A stretch of DNA of 64,000 bases, taken from NCBI RefSeq assembly GCF_004342915.1, contig NZ_SLWL01000011.1:1-64000 (forward strand), given 5' to 3'. The notes below the pieces were generated by a model. That model was not told where the DNA came from. It saw only the letters and a program-made list of their open reading frames with translations, and did not search any database. Shown here one piece after another: positions 51,236-60,556 of this stretch. A program made the translations under genes and the position numbers. The stretch is from Camelimonas lactis (GTDB lineage: Bacteria; Pseudomonadota; Alphaproteobacteria; Rhizobiales; Beijerinckiaceae). Positions within the stretch are counted from its first letter, which is position 1; each line of letters begins with the position of its first letter.

Positions 51236-51263
51236 AAAAGGCCGCAGGGCAAACGCCCTGCGG
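51236..51263 (-). terminator. Intrinsic terminator after the carboxyltransferase gene
   Basis: A 9-bp perfect stem CCGCAGGGC / GCCCTGCGG with a 4-base loop is followed on the minus strand by CC and four Ts. It lies 16 bp past the stop codon. Confidence 0.75.
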
Positions 51264-51278
51264 TCGCGTTGGCGGCGC

Positions 51279-52844
51279 TCAGGGCCGGATGGCGAAATTG
51301 CTGCGGCCGGTTTCCAGGGTCGGCCACGCCAGATTGACGAAATCGACCAGCAGGGGGCGGGTTTCGCGCGGGTCGATGATCTCCTCCACCCAGAAGGTTT
51401 CGGCGCTGCGGAACGGCGAGCGCAGCTTGTTCAGCCGGTCCTCGATCTCCGCCATCTTGGCGACGGGATCATCCGCCGCGTCGATGTCGGCGCGGTAAGC
51501 CGCTTCGATACCGCCTTCCAGCGGCAGCGAGCCCCAGCGGCCGGACACCCAGGCGTAGCGGAAGCCGAAGCGACCCGCCGGCTTGTGGACGGCGCCGGCG
51601 ACGCCAAAGGCGTTGCGGACGATCATGGTGCACCACGGCACCGTGGTCTGGTTCATGGCGGCGAGCGCCCTGACGCCCCAGCGGATGGTGGCCGCCTTTT
51701 CCGCCTCAAGGCCGATGAGAAAGCCGGGGCAATCCAGCATGTAGACCACCGGCAGGTGGAAGGTCTGGGCCAGATCCATGAAGCGGATGGCCTTTTCGCA
51801 GGCGTCCGCCGTCCAGGCGCCGCCATAGAAATACGGGTCCGAGGCCATCACCGCCACCGGCTTGCCGTCGATGCGGGCAAGGCCGGTGATCAGCGAGCGG
51901 CCAAACATCTTGCCAAGTTCGAAGAAGCTGCCCGCATCGACCACCGCCTCGACGATCGGGCGCATCTTGTAGACCTTGCGGATGTCGCGCGGCACCGCCT
52001 TCAGCAGGCTTTCCTCGCGCCGCTGCGGATCATCGGTCGGGGCGATCACCGGCGGCAGCTCGTGCACCGAATTGGGCAGATAGGACAGGAAGCGCCGGGC
52101 CGCCGCGAAGGCTTCCTCTTCCGTATCCACCGCCATGTCGATGGCGCCGGAGCGGGTCTGGATTTCCCAGCCGCCGAGGTCCTGCTTGCCCAGCGTCTCC
52201 ACCGTCTGGCCAAGGCGCGCCACCAGCGGCGGGCCGGCGACGAACATGGCCGAGGTCTTCGACATCACCGAGAAATGGGTGGAGGCAAGGCGCGCCGCGC
52301 CGAGGCCGGCGACCGAACCAAGACCAAGACCGATCACCGGCACCTCGGCCAGATTGCTGGTCATCAGGTCGAAGCTCTCGCCGCCGCCGATGCCGCCTGG
52401 CAGATTGGCGCGGCCCTTGGTCTCGATGGTCTTCACCGAGCCGCCGCCGCCAGAGCCCTCGATCATGCGGATGATCGGCATGCGGTATGCTGCGGCCATC
52501 TGCTCGGCCATCTGCGGCTTGGCGGCGATGGAGGCGTCAGCGGAGCCGCCACGCACGGTGAAGTCGTCGCCAACCACCACCACAGGGCGGCCATCGATCC
52601 GCGCCCGGCCGAAAACGCAGTTGGAAGGCGTGAACGCCTTCAGATTGTTCTGCTCATCATATTCGGCCATTCCGGCGACGGCGCCGGTTTCATGGAACGT
52701 GCCGGCGTCAACCAGCCGCTCCACGCGCTCGCGCACGGTGAAGCGACCGCCGTCGTGCTGGCGCTTCACCTTGTCGGCGCCGCCCATCTCATGCGCCAGG
52801 GCCTCGCGCCGCCGCAACTCATCGATTTCCGCCTGCCAAACCAT
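51279..52844 (-). CDS. Acyl-CoA carboxyltransferase (beta-subunit type)
   Basis: A 521-residue member of the propionyl/methylcrotonyl-CoA carboxylase beta family. Motifs: RFTVRERVERLVDAGTFHET, VVVVGDDFTVRGGSADASIA, EGSGGGGSVKTIETKG, GLGLGSVAGLGAARLASTHF, YMLDCPGFLIGLEAEKAA and AVHKPAGRFGFRYAWVSGRW. The last region usually reads 'GGxxYGAMxxK' or similar, so this is a divergent subgroup. No biotin carboxylase or biotin carrier gene is adjacent. Start ATG 52844 with GGAGGAGCG upstream. It is divergent from the CoA-transferase gene and may share its pathway. Confidence 0.88.
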   Translation of the reverse strand: MVWQAEIDELRRREALAHEMGGADKVKRQHDGGRFTVRERVERLVDAGTFHETGAVAGMAEYDEQNNLKAFTPSNCVFGRARIDGRPVVVVGDDFTVRGGSADASIAAKPQMAEQMAAAYRMPIIRMIEGSGGGGSVKTIETKGRANLPGGIGGGESFDLMTSNLAEVPVIGLGLGSVAGLGAARLASTHFSVMSKTSAMFVAGPPLVARLGQTVETLGKQDLGGWEIQTRSGAIDMAVDTEEEAFAAARRFLSYLPNSVHELPPVIAPTDDPQRREESLLKAVPRDIRKVYKMRPIVEAVVDAGSFFELGKMFGRSLITGLARIDGKPVAVMASDPYFYGGAWTADACEKAIRFMDLAQTFHLPVVYMLDCPGFLIGLEAEKAATIRWGVRALAAMNQTTVPWCTMIVRNAFGVAGAVHKPAGRFGFRYAWVSGRWGSLPLEGGIEAAYRADIDAADDPVAKMAEIEDRLNKLRSPFRSAETFWVEEIIDPRETRPLLVDFVNLAWPTLETGRSNFAIRP

Positions 52845-52994
52845 CGAACGCTCCTCCGTGCCGGCGGCGGCAGGCGTTTCACCGGCAGGCAAAACCAGAC
52901 CCGGCCCGTGATGTCACGGCCGCTGAGTCCCTGGTCCCTCCCCGCCGGGCGGGCGCGCCGCTCCGGACTTCACGGGCCAGCGCGGCCCGTTTCT

Positions 52995-53028
52995 GTTATG
53001 CGAAATCGTTATACAAAATTTCATTTTG
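52995..53028. promoter_or_regulatory. Direct and inverted repeats in a divergent promoter region
   Basis: GTTATGCGAAAT (52995-53006) and GTTATACAAAAT (53008-53019) are direct repeats with a 13-bp period. CAAAAT-TTC-ATTTTG (53014-53028) is a perfect inverted repeat overlapping the second. This AT-rich patch sits in the 474-bp gap (52845-53318) between the divergent carboxyltransferase and CoA-transferase genes and is a good operator candidate. Nothing else is recognised in the gap. Confidence 0.5.
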
Positions 53029-53318
53029 CTTGCCAGCCATGCAGAGGCGCGCCATCGTTCACCCGAAGCGCCCGCGGCAGGCGCGTGGGGTGCAGATCGG
53101 CAACCGGACAAGCAGCAACCTATTGACGTAATTCAGCTAACCACGCGCGCGCGCCGCAAGGGCCGGCGCCATAAAGAATCCGGGCGCTGGCGTTCATCCA
53201 CAGCCGCCGGCGCCAGTTCTGGAGACGTTGCCAAACCAGCCGGCGGGTCGACGCCGGAAAATCAATGACACGGGGCGGCGCAGACCAGCCCCGGCAAACA
53301 TATGCAGGAGGAAGCCAC

Positions 53319-55793
53319 ATGCCGCTCAACGGCTTGCGCGTGGTCGAGGCGGGCTGTCTGCCCGCCGCTGGTTATACGGCGCAATTGCTGGCCGGGTTCG
53401 GGGCCGAGGTGGTGAAGATCGAGCCGCCAGGGGGCGATCCCCTGCGCCGCCAGGCCCCATTCGCCAGCGGGGCGACCAGCGCGGCTTACGCCTTTCTGGC
53501 GGCCGGCAAGCGCAGCGTCGTGCTGGATGGCGACAAAGCCGCCCAGGCTGGGGCGCTGGAGCGGCTGATCGCCGGCGCCGACGTGCTGATCGCCTCCGAT
53601 GGCCCGCCCTTCGACCATCTGGACATCGCCGCCATCGCCGCGCGGCGGCCGGGATTGATCATCTGCGACGTCTCCTGGTTCGGCCGCAGCGGGCCCTATG
53701 CTGGCTGGCAGGGCGCCGACGCCGTCTGCCGGGCGCTGGCCGGCCTGGTTGAAAATGTTGGTCCGGCGGAAGGTCCGCCGCTGGCCGCGCCGGAGTTTCA
53801 GGCGCTCATCACCGCCGGCGTCTCGGGCTTCATTGGGGTCATGGGCGCCCTGTATGGGCGGGCGCGTCATGGCGGCGGACGGGCGCTCGAACTCAGCGTA
53901 TTCGAATCCTGCATCGCCCATTCGGAATATCAGTGCGCCGACGGCTGGCTGCGCGGCGCGGGGTTTCCGCGCGGCGGCGTCAACCGTTTCGCGCCGACCT
54001 ATCCGCTGGGCGTCTACCGCGCCGCCGACGGCTGGATCGGCCTGACGGTGGTGACGCCGGCGCAGTGGCGCGAATTCTGCAATCTGCTTGGACTGGAGCA
54101 CTACGCCGCCCGCGCCGACATGGCGACCGGCGAGATGCGCCTGGTCTTCGCGAACGAACTGGACGCGATTTTCAACGAACGCCTGTCGCAGCGGCCGATG
54201 GCGGAATGGTTCGCCGAGGCGCTGCGCCGTCGCCTGCCGATGGTTCCCGTCTGGGACATGGCGGAGATTGTCAACAATCCGCAGTTCCGGGCGCGCGGCG
54301 CCATCGTCGACATCACCGTCGACGGCCGCACGGCGGCGGCGCCGGGCTGTCCGCTGGCGCTCACCGCCACGCCGCCCCGACGCGGCGGCGTGGTCGAGGC
54401 GACGGGCGCCTCCGTCCTGCCCGACTGGCCAGCAAAGCCCGCAGGCCAGGCCGCCACGGGTCTGCCGCTGGCGGGCGTCACCGTCGTCGATCTCTCGATG
54501 GGCTGGGCCGGGCCCCTGTGCGGCCGGTTCCTCGCGGACCTCGGCGCGGACGTCATCAAGGTTGAGGCCTGTCGATATCCGGACTGGTGGCGCGGCGTCG
54601 ACGCAACGGAAGAAGTGTTCCGCGAGCGGCTTTACGAAAAGGCCGGCCGCTTCTGCGCGCTGAACCGCAACAAGCGCGGCGTCACCCTCGACCTCACCCA
54701 CCCCGACGGGGTCGCGGCGCTGAAGCGGCTGGTCGCCAGGGCCGACGCGCTGATCGAAAACTACGCGGCCGACGTGTTGCCGAAGCTCGGCCTCGACTAC
54801 GCCGTCCTGCGCCAGGTCAATCCAAGGCTGGTGATGACTTCCATGTGCGCCTTCGGCTCGTCCGGCCCCTGGAAACAGGCGCGCGCCTATGGCTCGACCC
54901 TGGAGCAGGCGTCTGGCCTGCCCGGCACGGTGGGCCGGCCGGAAGACCCGCCAACCATGGGCCACATCGCCTATGGCGACGCCACCGGCGGCCTCAACGG
55001 CGCCGCCGCCACCCTCGTCGCCCTGCTGCACCAGCTGCGCACGGGCGAGGGCCAGCACATCGACCTGTCGCAGGTGGAATGTCTGATGCCGATGACGGCC
55101 CCGGCGATGATCGCCGCCTCCCTGGGCGCGGAGCCGGCCCGAACCGGCAGCCGCCACCCCGCCTTCGCGCCGCACAACTGCTATGCCTGCGCGCCGGACC
55201 CGGCGCCGGCGTCCTGGCAGGTTCAGGGCGCGCCGATGCCGGCGCCGAGCAATCCGCCGCCCGGGGCGCGGGCGGAAGGCTGGGTGGTGATCGCCGTGAC
55301 CGACGACGCCATGTGGCCGGCGCTGGCCCAGGTCATCGGCCGCGCCGACCTGGCCGGCGATCCGGCGCTGGCGACCGCCGCCGGCCGCAAGGCGCGCGAG
55401 GACGACATTGACGCCGCCATCAACGCCTGGTGCTCCGGGCGCACCGCCACCCAGGCCATGGCCACATTGCAACAGGCCGGCGTGGCGGCGGGCCGCGCCA
55501 GGCCGGCGCTCGACCTCTATAACGATCCGCATCTGGCGGCGCGCAACTACTGGCGCATTGTCCGCCGGGCGTGGATTGGCGACTTCCCCCATGGCGCCAC
55601 GCCGTTCCGCGACGCCGGCGCCATCGAGGCGCCGCCGGTGCGCTTTCCCGCGCCGACCCTGGGGGAGCACAGCGTCGCCGTGCTGAGCGAGGTGATGGGC
55701 CTGTCCGACGCGGACATCACCGCCTTGTTCGCCAGCGACGTCACCGGCACGGAAGCGCTGCCGCCGCGCCCGCGCAGCATGGCGGCGGGGTGA
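53319..55793 (+). CDS. Two-domain class III (CaiB/BaiF) CoA transferase
   Basis: An 824-residue protein with two complete CaiB-like domains in tandem: residues 1 to about 385 (LNGLRVVEAGCLPAAGYTAQ, LLAGFGAEVVKIEPPGGDPL) and about 395-800 (GVTVVDLSMGWAGPLCGRFL, ADLGADVIKVEACRYPDWWR). Family III enzymes use an Asp nucleophile. Domain 1 keeps an Asp (Asp134 in GADAVCRALAG); in domain 2 the matching place reads AYGSTLEQASG with Gly525, so domain 2 may be catalytically silent. It is followed by oxidoreductase genes on the same strand. Start ATG 53319 with AGGAGGAAG. The acyl substrate is unknown. Confidence 0.88.
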   Translation: MPLNGLRVVEAGCLPAAGYTAQLLAGFGAEVVKIEPPGGDPLRRQAPFASGATSAAYAFLAAGKRSVVLDGDKAAQAGALERLIAGADVLIASDGPPFDHLDIAAIAARRPGLIICDVSWFGRSGPYAGWQGADAVCRALAGLVENVGPAEGPPLAAPEFQALITAGVSGFIGVMGALYGRARHGGGRALELSVFESCIAHSEYQCADGWLRGAGFPRGGVNRFAPTYPLGVYRAADGWIGLTVVTPAQWREFCNLLGLEHYAARADMATGEMRLVFANELDAIFNERLSQRPMAEWFAEALRRRLPMVPVWDMAEIVNNPQFRARGAIVDITVDGRTAAAPGCPLALTATPPRRGGVVEATGASVLPDWPAKPAGQAATGLPLAGVTVVDLSMGWAGPLCGRFLADLGADVIKVEACRYPDWWRGVDATEEVFRERLYEKAGRFCALNRNKRGVTLDLTHPDGVAALKRLVARADALIENYAADVLPKLGLDYAVLRQVNPRLVMTSMCAFGSSGPWKQARAYGSTLEQASGLPGTVGRPEDPPTMGHIAYGDATGGLNGAAATLVALLHQLRTGEGQHIDLSQVECLMPMTAPAMIAASLGAEPARTGSRHPAFAPHNCYACAPDPAPASWQVQGAPMPAPSNPPPGARAEGWVVIAVTDDAMWPALAQVIGRADLAGDPALATAAGRKAREDDIDAAINAWCSGRTATQAMATLQQAGVAAGRARPALDLYNDPHLAARNYWRIVRRAWIGDFPHGATPFRDAGAIEAPPVRFPAPTLGEHSVAVLSEVMGLSDADITALFASDVTGTEALPPRPRSMAAG

Positions 55794-55895
55794 CGCTGGA
55801 CGGGTAAAGGCATCCCGGAGCCCTGCCAGTTGCGGGGCTCGCCTGACGGCGGCGCCGGCGCTACACAGGACGCAGCAACAGGGAGGAATGAAACG

Positions 55896-56912
55896 ATGAC
55901 CGTCAACCGGCAATGGGTGCTGCGGCGCAGGCCCGACGAGGCGATTTCGGAAGGCGATCTGGACCTGGTTGAACGGCCGTTGCCCATGCTCACCGACGGC
56001 GAGGTGCTGTGCCGCAACATCTATCTGTCGCTTGATCCGACCCACCGCATCTGGATGAGCGACCGGGAGCAGTATCTGCCGCCGGTGGATCTCGGCCAGC
56101 CCATGCGCGGCGGCGTCATCAGCGAGGTGGTCGACAGCCGCTCCACTGCCTTTCGCCCCGGCGACATCGTCAAACCGGCGTCCGGCGCCTGGGAGGACTA
56201 CACCATTGCCCCGGAAAAGCTGCTGCGGCCATTGCAGGACCTCGGCGGCGCGCCGCTCACCGCCTGGATGAGCGTGCTCGGCTCCACCGGCCTCACCGCT
56301 TTTTTCGGCCTGATGGATATCGGCCAGCCGAAGCCCGGTGAAACGGTGGTGGTGTCCGCCGCCGCCGGGGCTGTGGGCTCGATCGTGGCGCAGCTGGCGA
56401 AAATGCAGGGCTGCCGGGTTGTCGGCATCGCTGGCGGCCCCGACAAATGCGCCTGGCTGCGCGACGACCTGAAGCTGGACGGGGTCATCGACTACCGCAA
56501 CGAGGACGTGGGCGCGGCGCTCGACCGGCTGTGCCCGGATGGCGTCGACGTCAATTTCGAGAACGTCGGCGGGCCGATCATGGACGCGGTGTTCAGCCGG
56601 ATGAACGATTTCGGCCGCATGCCGCTGTGCGGCATGATCTCCACCTACAACAACGACGGACCCACGCCCGGCCCCACCGATTTCAGCCGCATCCTGATGC
56701 GTCGCCTCACGGTGAAGGGCTTCATCGTCATCGACTATTTCCCGCGCGCCGCCGAGGCGCTGGGGGTGCTGACGCCGCTGGTGCGCGACGGCAGGCTGAA
56801 ATGGAAGACCCATGTGGTGCAGGGCCTGGAAAACGCCGCCAGCAGCCTTGGCCTGCTGTTCAGCGGCGGCAACGACGGCAAGCTGCTGGTGCAGGTGGGA
56901 CCGGAGCCGTGA
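55896..56912 (+). CDS. NADP-dependent MDR oxidoreductase (CurA/leukotriene-B4-dehydrogenase type)
   Basis: A 338-residue zinc-free MDR enzyme reducing enones or related double bonds with NADPH. Blocks: LCRNIYLSLDPTHRIWMSD, MRGGVISEVVDSRSTAFRPG, VLGSTGLTAFFGLMDIGQPK, the nucleotide-binding VVVSAAAGAVGSIVAQLAKM and YFENVGG-like VNFENVGGPIMDAVF. ATG 55896 has GGGAGGAA upstream. About 100 bp after the CoA-transferase gene, likely one operon. Confidence 0.9.
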   Translation: MTVNRQWVLRRRPDEAISEGDLDLVERPLPMLTDGEVLCRNIYLSLDPTHRIWMSDREQYLPPVDLGQPMRGGVISEVVDSRSTAFRPGDIVKPASGAWEDYTIAPEKLLRPLQDLGGAPLTAWMSVLGSTGLTAFFGLMDIGQPKPGETVVVSAAAGAVGSIVAQLAKMQGCRVVGIAGGPDKCAWLRDDLKLDGVIDYRNEDVGAALDRLCPDGVDVNFENVGGPIMDAVFSRMNDFGRMPLCGMISTYNNDGPTPGPTDFSRILMRRLTVKGFIVIDYFPRAAEALGVLTPLVRDGRLKWKTHVVQGLENAASSLGLLFSGGNDGKLLVQVGPEP

Positions 56913-57149
56913 GGCCGAAAGCCGATGAGCCGGGCCCCCCGGGCCAGGCAGGGAGATTTTGACGAAGCATTGGCGGCGCGCATGGCGGCGCAATTGCGCC
57001 TCCGGCAAGGGCGTGCGTCAGGCCGGGTTGAGCGGCGCGAGAACGCGCATGCGCCAGCGTCCGCCATCTGGCGCAGGCGCCGCCGGAAAGGAAAACGCGG
57101 CGTGAAGCCGCGATGGACAGACATCCATACAGGACAGGGGACGCGACAG

Positions 57150-57923
57150 GTGGATCTGCAACTTCAGGACAAGGTGATTTTTGTCGCCGGGGCCAGCCGG
57201 GGCATCGGGCGCGGCATCGTCGAGACGCTGCTGGCGGAGGGCGCCCGGGTCGCCATGACAGCGCGCGGCGCCGAAGCGCTGGAGACGGCGCGGGCCGAAC
57301 TGGCGGAACAGTATGGCGCCGACCGGCTGTGGACCTTTGCCGGCGACATGCGCCAGAGCGCGGTGATCGACGACGCGCTGGCGCGGACGGAGGCTGAATT
57401 CGGCCCGGTGTGGGGGGCGGTGGCCAATGTGGGCCTGCACCCCTGCCCGCCCGGCTTCGAGGTCGATGATGAAACCTGGGACGCCGGCTTCATGCAGAAT
57501 CTCGACTCGGCGTTTCGCCTGGCGCGCGGAGCGCTGCGGCTGATGACGCCGCGCAAGGACGGCGCCCTGCTGATGATCAGCTCCATCGCCGGCCTTGGGG
57601 CGCTGGGCACGACGCTGACCTATGGCACGGCCAAGGCGGCGATGAACCACATGACCAGGGAGCTGGCCCGCATTGCCGGCCCCAGCCATGTGCGGATCAA
57701 CGCCATCGCGCCCGGCAACATCATTTTCCCCGGCGGCGACTGGGAAGCCCGCGCCAATGGCGAGCGCGCCGAGGCCTGGAACAAGTGGATCCGCCGCGAG
57801 GTGCCGCTACGGCGCTTTGGTCATCCGGAGGAGATCGGCGCCATGGCCGCGTGGCTGCTGAGCCCGCGCGCCAGCTTCGTCACCGGCGCCATCGTGCCCG
57901 TGGACGGCGGCCAGACGCGCTGA
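57150..57923 (+). CDS. SDR-family oxidoreductase
   Basis: A 257-residue short-chain dehydrogenase. The cofactor loop is IFVAGASRGIGRGIVETLLA, with NVG at the NAG position. The catalytic Ser is in LMISSIAG and the YxxxK in TYGTAKAAMNH; the C-terminus is FVTGAIVPVDGGQTR. Cofactor and substrate are undetermined. I use GTG 57150 with AGGGG upstream; longer in-frame starts add Arg-rich residues without similarity. In line with the CoA-transferase and MDR genes. Confidence 0.9.
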   Translation: MDLQLQDKVIFVAGASRGIGRGIVETLLAEGARVAMTARGAEALETARAELAEQYGADRLWTFAGDMRQSAVIDDALARTEAEFGPVWGAVANVGLHPCPPGFEVDDETWDAGFMQNLDSAFRLARGALRLMTPRKDGALLMISSIAGLGALGTTLTYGTAKAAMNHMTRELARIAGPSHVRINAIAPGNIIFPGGDWEARANGERAEAWNKWIRREVPLRRFGHPEEIGAMAAWLLSPRASFVTGAIVPVDGGQTR

Positions 57924-58183
57924 ACCGGCGAGGCGCCATCTCCGCGCCTGTCGCGGGCATCCACGGCGGGCGGCGCCAAACCGAAGATGCGACGCCCGTC
58001 GTGGGATGGCCGGGGAGAGCCTGGCCATGACGGGAACGGCGCTACGGCAGAGTTGCGCGATGTCCGGGCGGCGCCGTTTCGGCGGCGAGCCGGCTCCCCC
58101 CCGCCAGCATCACGGCCAGCCTGCCCGTCACACCTTGACCGGGCCCCTGACCAGGGCGCCGGCCAGCGCCCTGCCTTTTGGCG

Positions 58184-59020
58184 CTACATGCCGACGCCGC
58201 CGTCGGCTTCGATGATCTGGCCGGTGATGTAGTCGGACTCCGGCAGGCAGAACAGCAGCACCGCGCCGGCGGCGTCCTCGGGCGTTCCGCCCCGGCGCAG
58301 CGGCGTTTGCGCATACAGGTTATCGCGGATTTCCCGGGTCAGGCCGACCCGGTGGCGGCGGCCGCCAACCTCGATGCTGGTTTCACCGGTGATGACCTGG
58401 GTCAGGCGGGTCTCAATCAACCCGAAAGCCACGGCGTTGACCGTGACGCCCAGCGGCCCCCACTCGCGCGCAAGGCTCTTGGTGAGGCCAATCAGCCCGG
58501 CCTTGGCCGCGGAATAGCCGATCTGCTTCCAGGCCCCGTGCGTGCCGGAAACCGAGGAGATGTTGACCATCTTGCGGGCCTGGCGCCGCGCGCCCTCCTG
58601 CTGATCCGCCGCCTCCGCCCGCGCCCGTTCGACCAGCCACGGGTTCCAGGCGCGGGCGATGCGGAACGCCGCCTTCAGATGCACGTCCTGCATGGCGTCC
58701 CACTGCTCATCGGTGGTGGCGCCGACGCCGGCGTTCCAGATGTAACCAGCGTTGTTGACAAGAATATCGGCGCCGCCGAAGCCGTTGACGCCCGTGGCGA
58801 TGAAATCTTCCGCAAAGCCGGGCCGGGTTACGTCGCCGGCGAAGGCCAGCGCCCGTCCGCCCCCGGCGGCGATGGCGGCGACGGTTTCCTCCGCCGGCGC
58901 GGCGTCAAGGTCGTTGACGACGACGGCGGCGCCTTCGGCAGCCAGTTTCAGCGCCAGCGCCGCGCCGGCCCCGCGACCCGCTCCTGTGACCAGGGCGACC
59001 TTACCTTCAAGTCGTTTCAT
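58184..59020 (-). CDS. SDR-family oxidoreductase, FabG-like
   Basis: A 278-residue short-chain dehydrogenase: VALVTGAGRGAGAALALKLA, LVNNAGYIWNAG, catalytic Ser in VNISSVSGTHG, YSAAKAGLIGLTKSLAREWG, and end YITGQIIEADGGVGM. A 3-hydroxyacyl-CoA dehydrogenase or ketoreductase role fits the neighbourhood. It is convergent with the SDR gene at 57150. The 260-bp gap between their stops shows no gene. Confidence 0.92.
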   Translation of the reverse strand: MKRLEGKVALVTGAGRGAGAALALKLAAEGAAVVVNDLDAAPAEETVAAIAAGGGRALAFAGDVTRPGFAEDFIATGVNGFGGADILVNNAGYIWNAGVGATTDEQWDAMQDVHLKAAFRIARAWNPWLVERARAEAADQQEGARRQARKMVNISSVSGTHGAWKQIGYSAAKAGLIGLTKSLAREWGPLGVTVNAVAFGLIETRLTQVITGETSIEVGGRRHRVGLTREIRDNLYAQTPLRRGGTPEDAAGAVLLFCLPESDYITGQIIEADGGVGM

Positions 59021-59146
59021 GCATGCATCCCGTTATGGCTGGCGCAGCCTGGCCAATCTGGACGCGCGGCGCGCCCGGTTTGCCAGGCTCACCGGCGGGT
59101 TTCCCCGACAAAGCGCGCGCCAGCCTGCATCAGGAAAATCCCTCAA

Positions 59147-59202
59147 GGCAGAGATCCCCCGGCAGAGATCCGCCGGCAAAGATTTCCAGGCGAAATCCCG
59201 GC
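59147..59202. repeat. 14-bp tandem repeat, four decaying copies
   Basis: Units GGCAGAGATCCCCC, GGCAGAGATCCGCC, GGCAAAGATTTCCA and GGCGAAATCCCGGC follow each other exactly at 59147, 59161, 59175 and 59189. The array lies in the 240-bp gap between the minus-strand solute-binding-protein and SDR genes. Noncoding; role unknown. Confidence 0.7.
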
Positions 59203-59260
59203 TCCGCCTGGGGGATTTTGCGCCAGGGGGTCCTGCGCCCTGAACGGCGCGGAGCAGGGA

Positions 59261-60475
59261 TCAGTCGATAAAATCCCAGCTTTCGCCGTTGAACCTCTGC
59301 AGCTTCATGTAGGTGATAACGGCGTAATCTTCCGGCGTCGTATTGATGCGCCCTTCGGGAAGCAGGAACGGATTGCGGTAATCCTTCATGTTGGCGGCCT
59401 GCTTCATGATGTTTTCGCGCGTCAGGTCATCGCCTGCCTTCTCCAGCACGTGTTGCAGGGTCATGGCGTAAGCGACGCCGGCCATGTACAGCGTGTCGGT
59501 GAGATCAGCGTTCGGCAGATTTTCCTTCCCCCACGCCTTGTACCATTTGATGGTTTCATCATCGGCCCACTTCGGATCGGTGGGATCCTTGATGAAGCCG
59601 GCGGTCATCACCCCTTTGGAGTTCTGAAGCCCGGCGGGCTTCAACGTGGCGCCGACGGAGGCCGAACCCAGATGCAGGAAGGTGGCCGGCTTCCAGTTCA
59701 GATCGGCCAGCTTCGAAATCGCCTGGGCCGCCTGCTTGGAATAGGCGAACAGGAACAGCGTATCGACGCCGGCGTTCTTCAGAATCACCAGCTGGCTGTC
59801 GATGGTGGGATCGGTGGCCTGGAAGCTCTGGGCGCTGACGATCAGCTTGTCCGCCTTGTCGCCAAGCCCCTGGCGCAGACCGTTGAGCAGATCCTTGCCG
59901 AAGTCGTCGTGCTGGTAGAGGACGCCGATTTTGGCGTTTGGCGTGGTTTTCAGCAGATGTTTTGCGTAAAACGCCGCCTCATTGTTCAGGGCCGGCTGCC
60001 AGCCCATCGTATAAGGGAAGTGTTTGGGATCATTGAAGGCGGAAGAGCCGGCGGCGATGAACAGCAGCGGCACTTTTTTGGCGTTGAGATAGGGCCGGAT
60101 CGCCATGTTGATCGGCGTGCCAAGGTTGCCGAAAATCAGCGCGACATTGTCGTTTTCGACAAGGGCGCGGACATTCTCCACCGCCTTGGAGGGCTGGTAG
60201 GCGTCATCGCGGCTGATGAAATTGATCTTGCGGCCGTTCACGCCGCCCTTTTTCTCATTCAGCCATTTGAAATAGGCGGCCTCGGCCTGGCCCAGCCGGC
60301 CGTAGGCCGAGGCGGGACCACTATGGGCGATGGTCTGGCCGACCTTGATTTCCTTGTCGGAAGTTCCGGGGCCATATTTGGCCTCTGCGAATGCGGCGCC
60401 GGCGGCAAGCGTCGCGCCGGCCAGCGCGGCGACGGTCCCAAACCATGCGCGCGCGCGCCATGAGTAGCGTGACAT
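59261..60475 (-). CDS. ABC-transporter substrate-binding protein, copy 1
   Basis: A 404-residue Peripla_BP_6 protein. The signal peptide ends near GAAFAEA. Conserved parts: KYGPGTSDKEIKVGQTIAHS, YFKWLNEKKGGVNGRKINFI, NVALIFGNLGTPINMAIRPY, IGVLYQHDDFGKDLLNGLRQ and DYAVITYMKLQRFNGESWDF. It resembles binding proteins often found with aromatic or acyl-compound catabolism genes. Start ATG 60475 with GGGAGGAACAGC. It is nearly a twin of the next gene, 81 bp upstream. No permease gene adjacent. Confidence 0.9.
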   Translation of the reverse strand: MSRYSWRARAWFGTVAALAGATLAAGAAFAEAKYGPGTSDKEIKVGQTIAHSGPASAYGRLGQAEAAYFKWLNEKKGGVNGRKINFISRDDAYQPSKAVENVRALVENDNVALIFGNLGTPINMAIRPYLNAKKVPLLFIAAGSSAFNDPKHFPYTMGWQPALNNEAAFYAKHLLKTTPNAKIGVLYQHDDFGKDLLNGLRQGLGDKADKLIVSAQSFQATDPTIDSQLVILKNAGVDTLFLFAYSKQAAQAISKLADLNWKPATFLHLGSASVGATLKPAGLQNSKGVMTAGFIKDPTDPKWADDETIKWYKAWGKENLPNADLTDTLYMAGVAYAMTLQHVLEKAGDDLTRENIMKQAANMKDYRNPFLLPEGRINTTPEDYAVITYMKLQRFNGESWDFID

Positions 60476-60556
60476 GCTGTTCCTCCCCGATGTGGGCGGG
60501 TCCGTTGCCGGACCCGCCTGTTTTGCCATCATGAGAGTGCATGGCCGCGCCAGTTG

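Noticed and set aside
53262-57008. Very long minus-strand open frame (over 1200 codons) opposite the CoA-transferase and MDR genes
   Set aside because: Its translation is Arg/Gly/Ala/His-rich without domains, while the plus strand encodes clear CaiB and MDR proteins. Such antisense frames are a by-product of high GC content.
58178-60463. Long plus-strand frame opposite the SDR and solute-binding-protein genes
   Set aside because: No domain and crosses two clear minus-strand genes.
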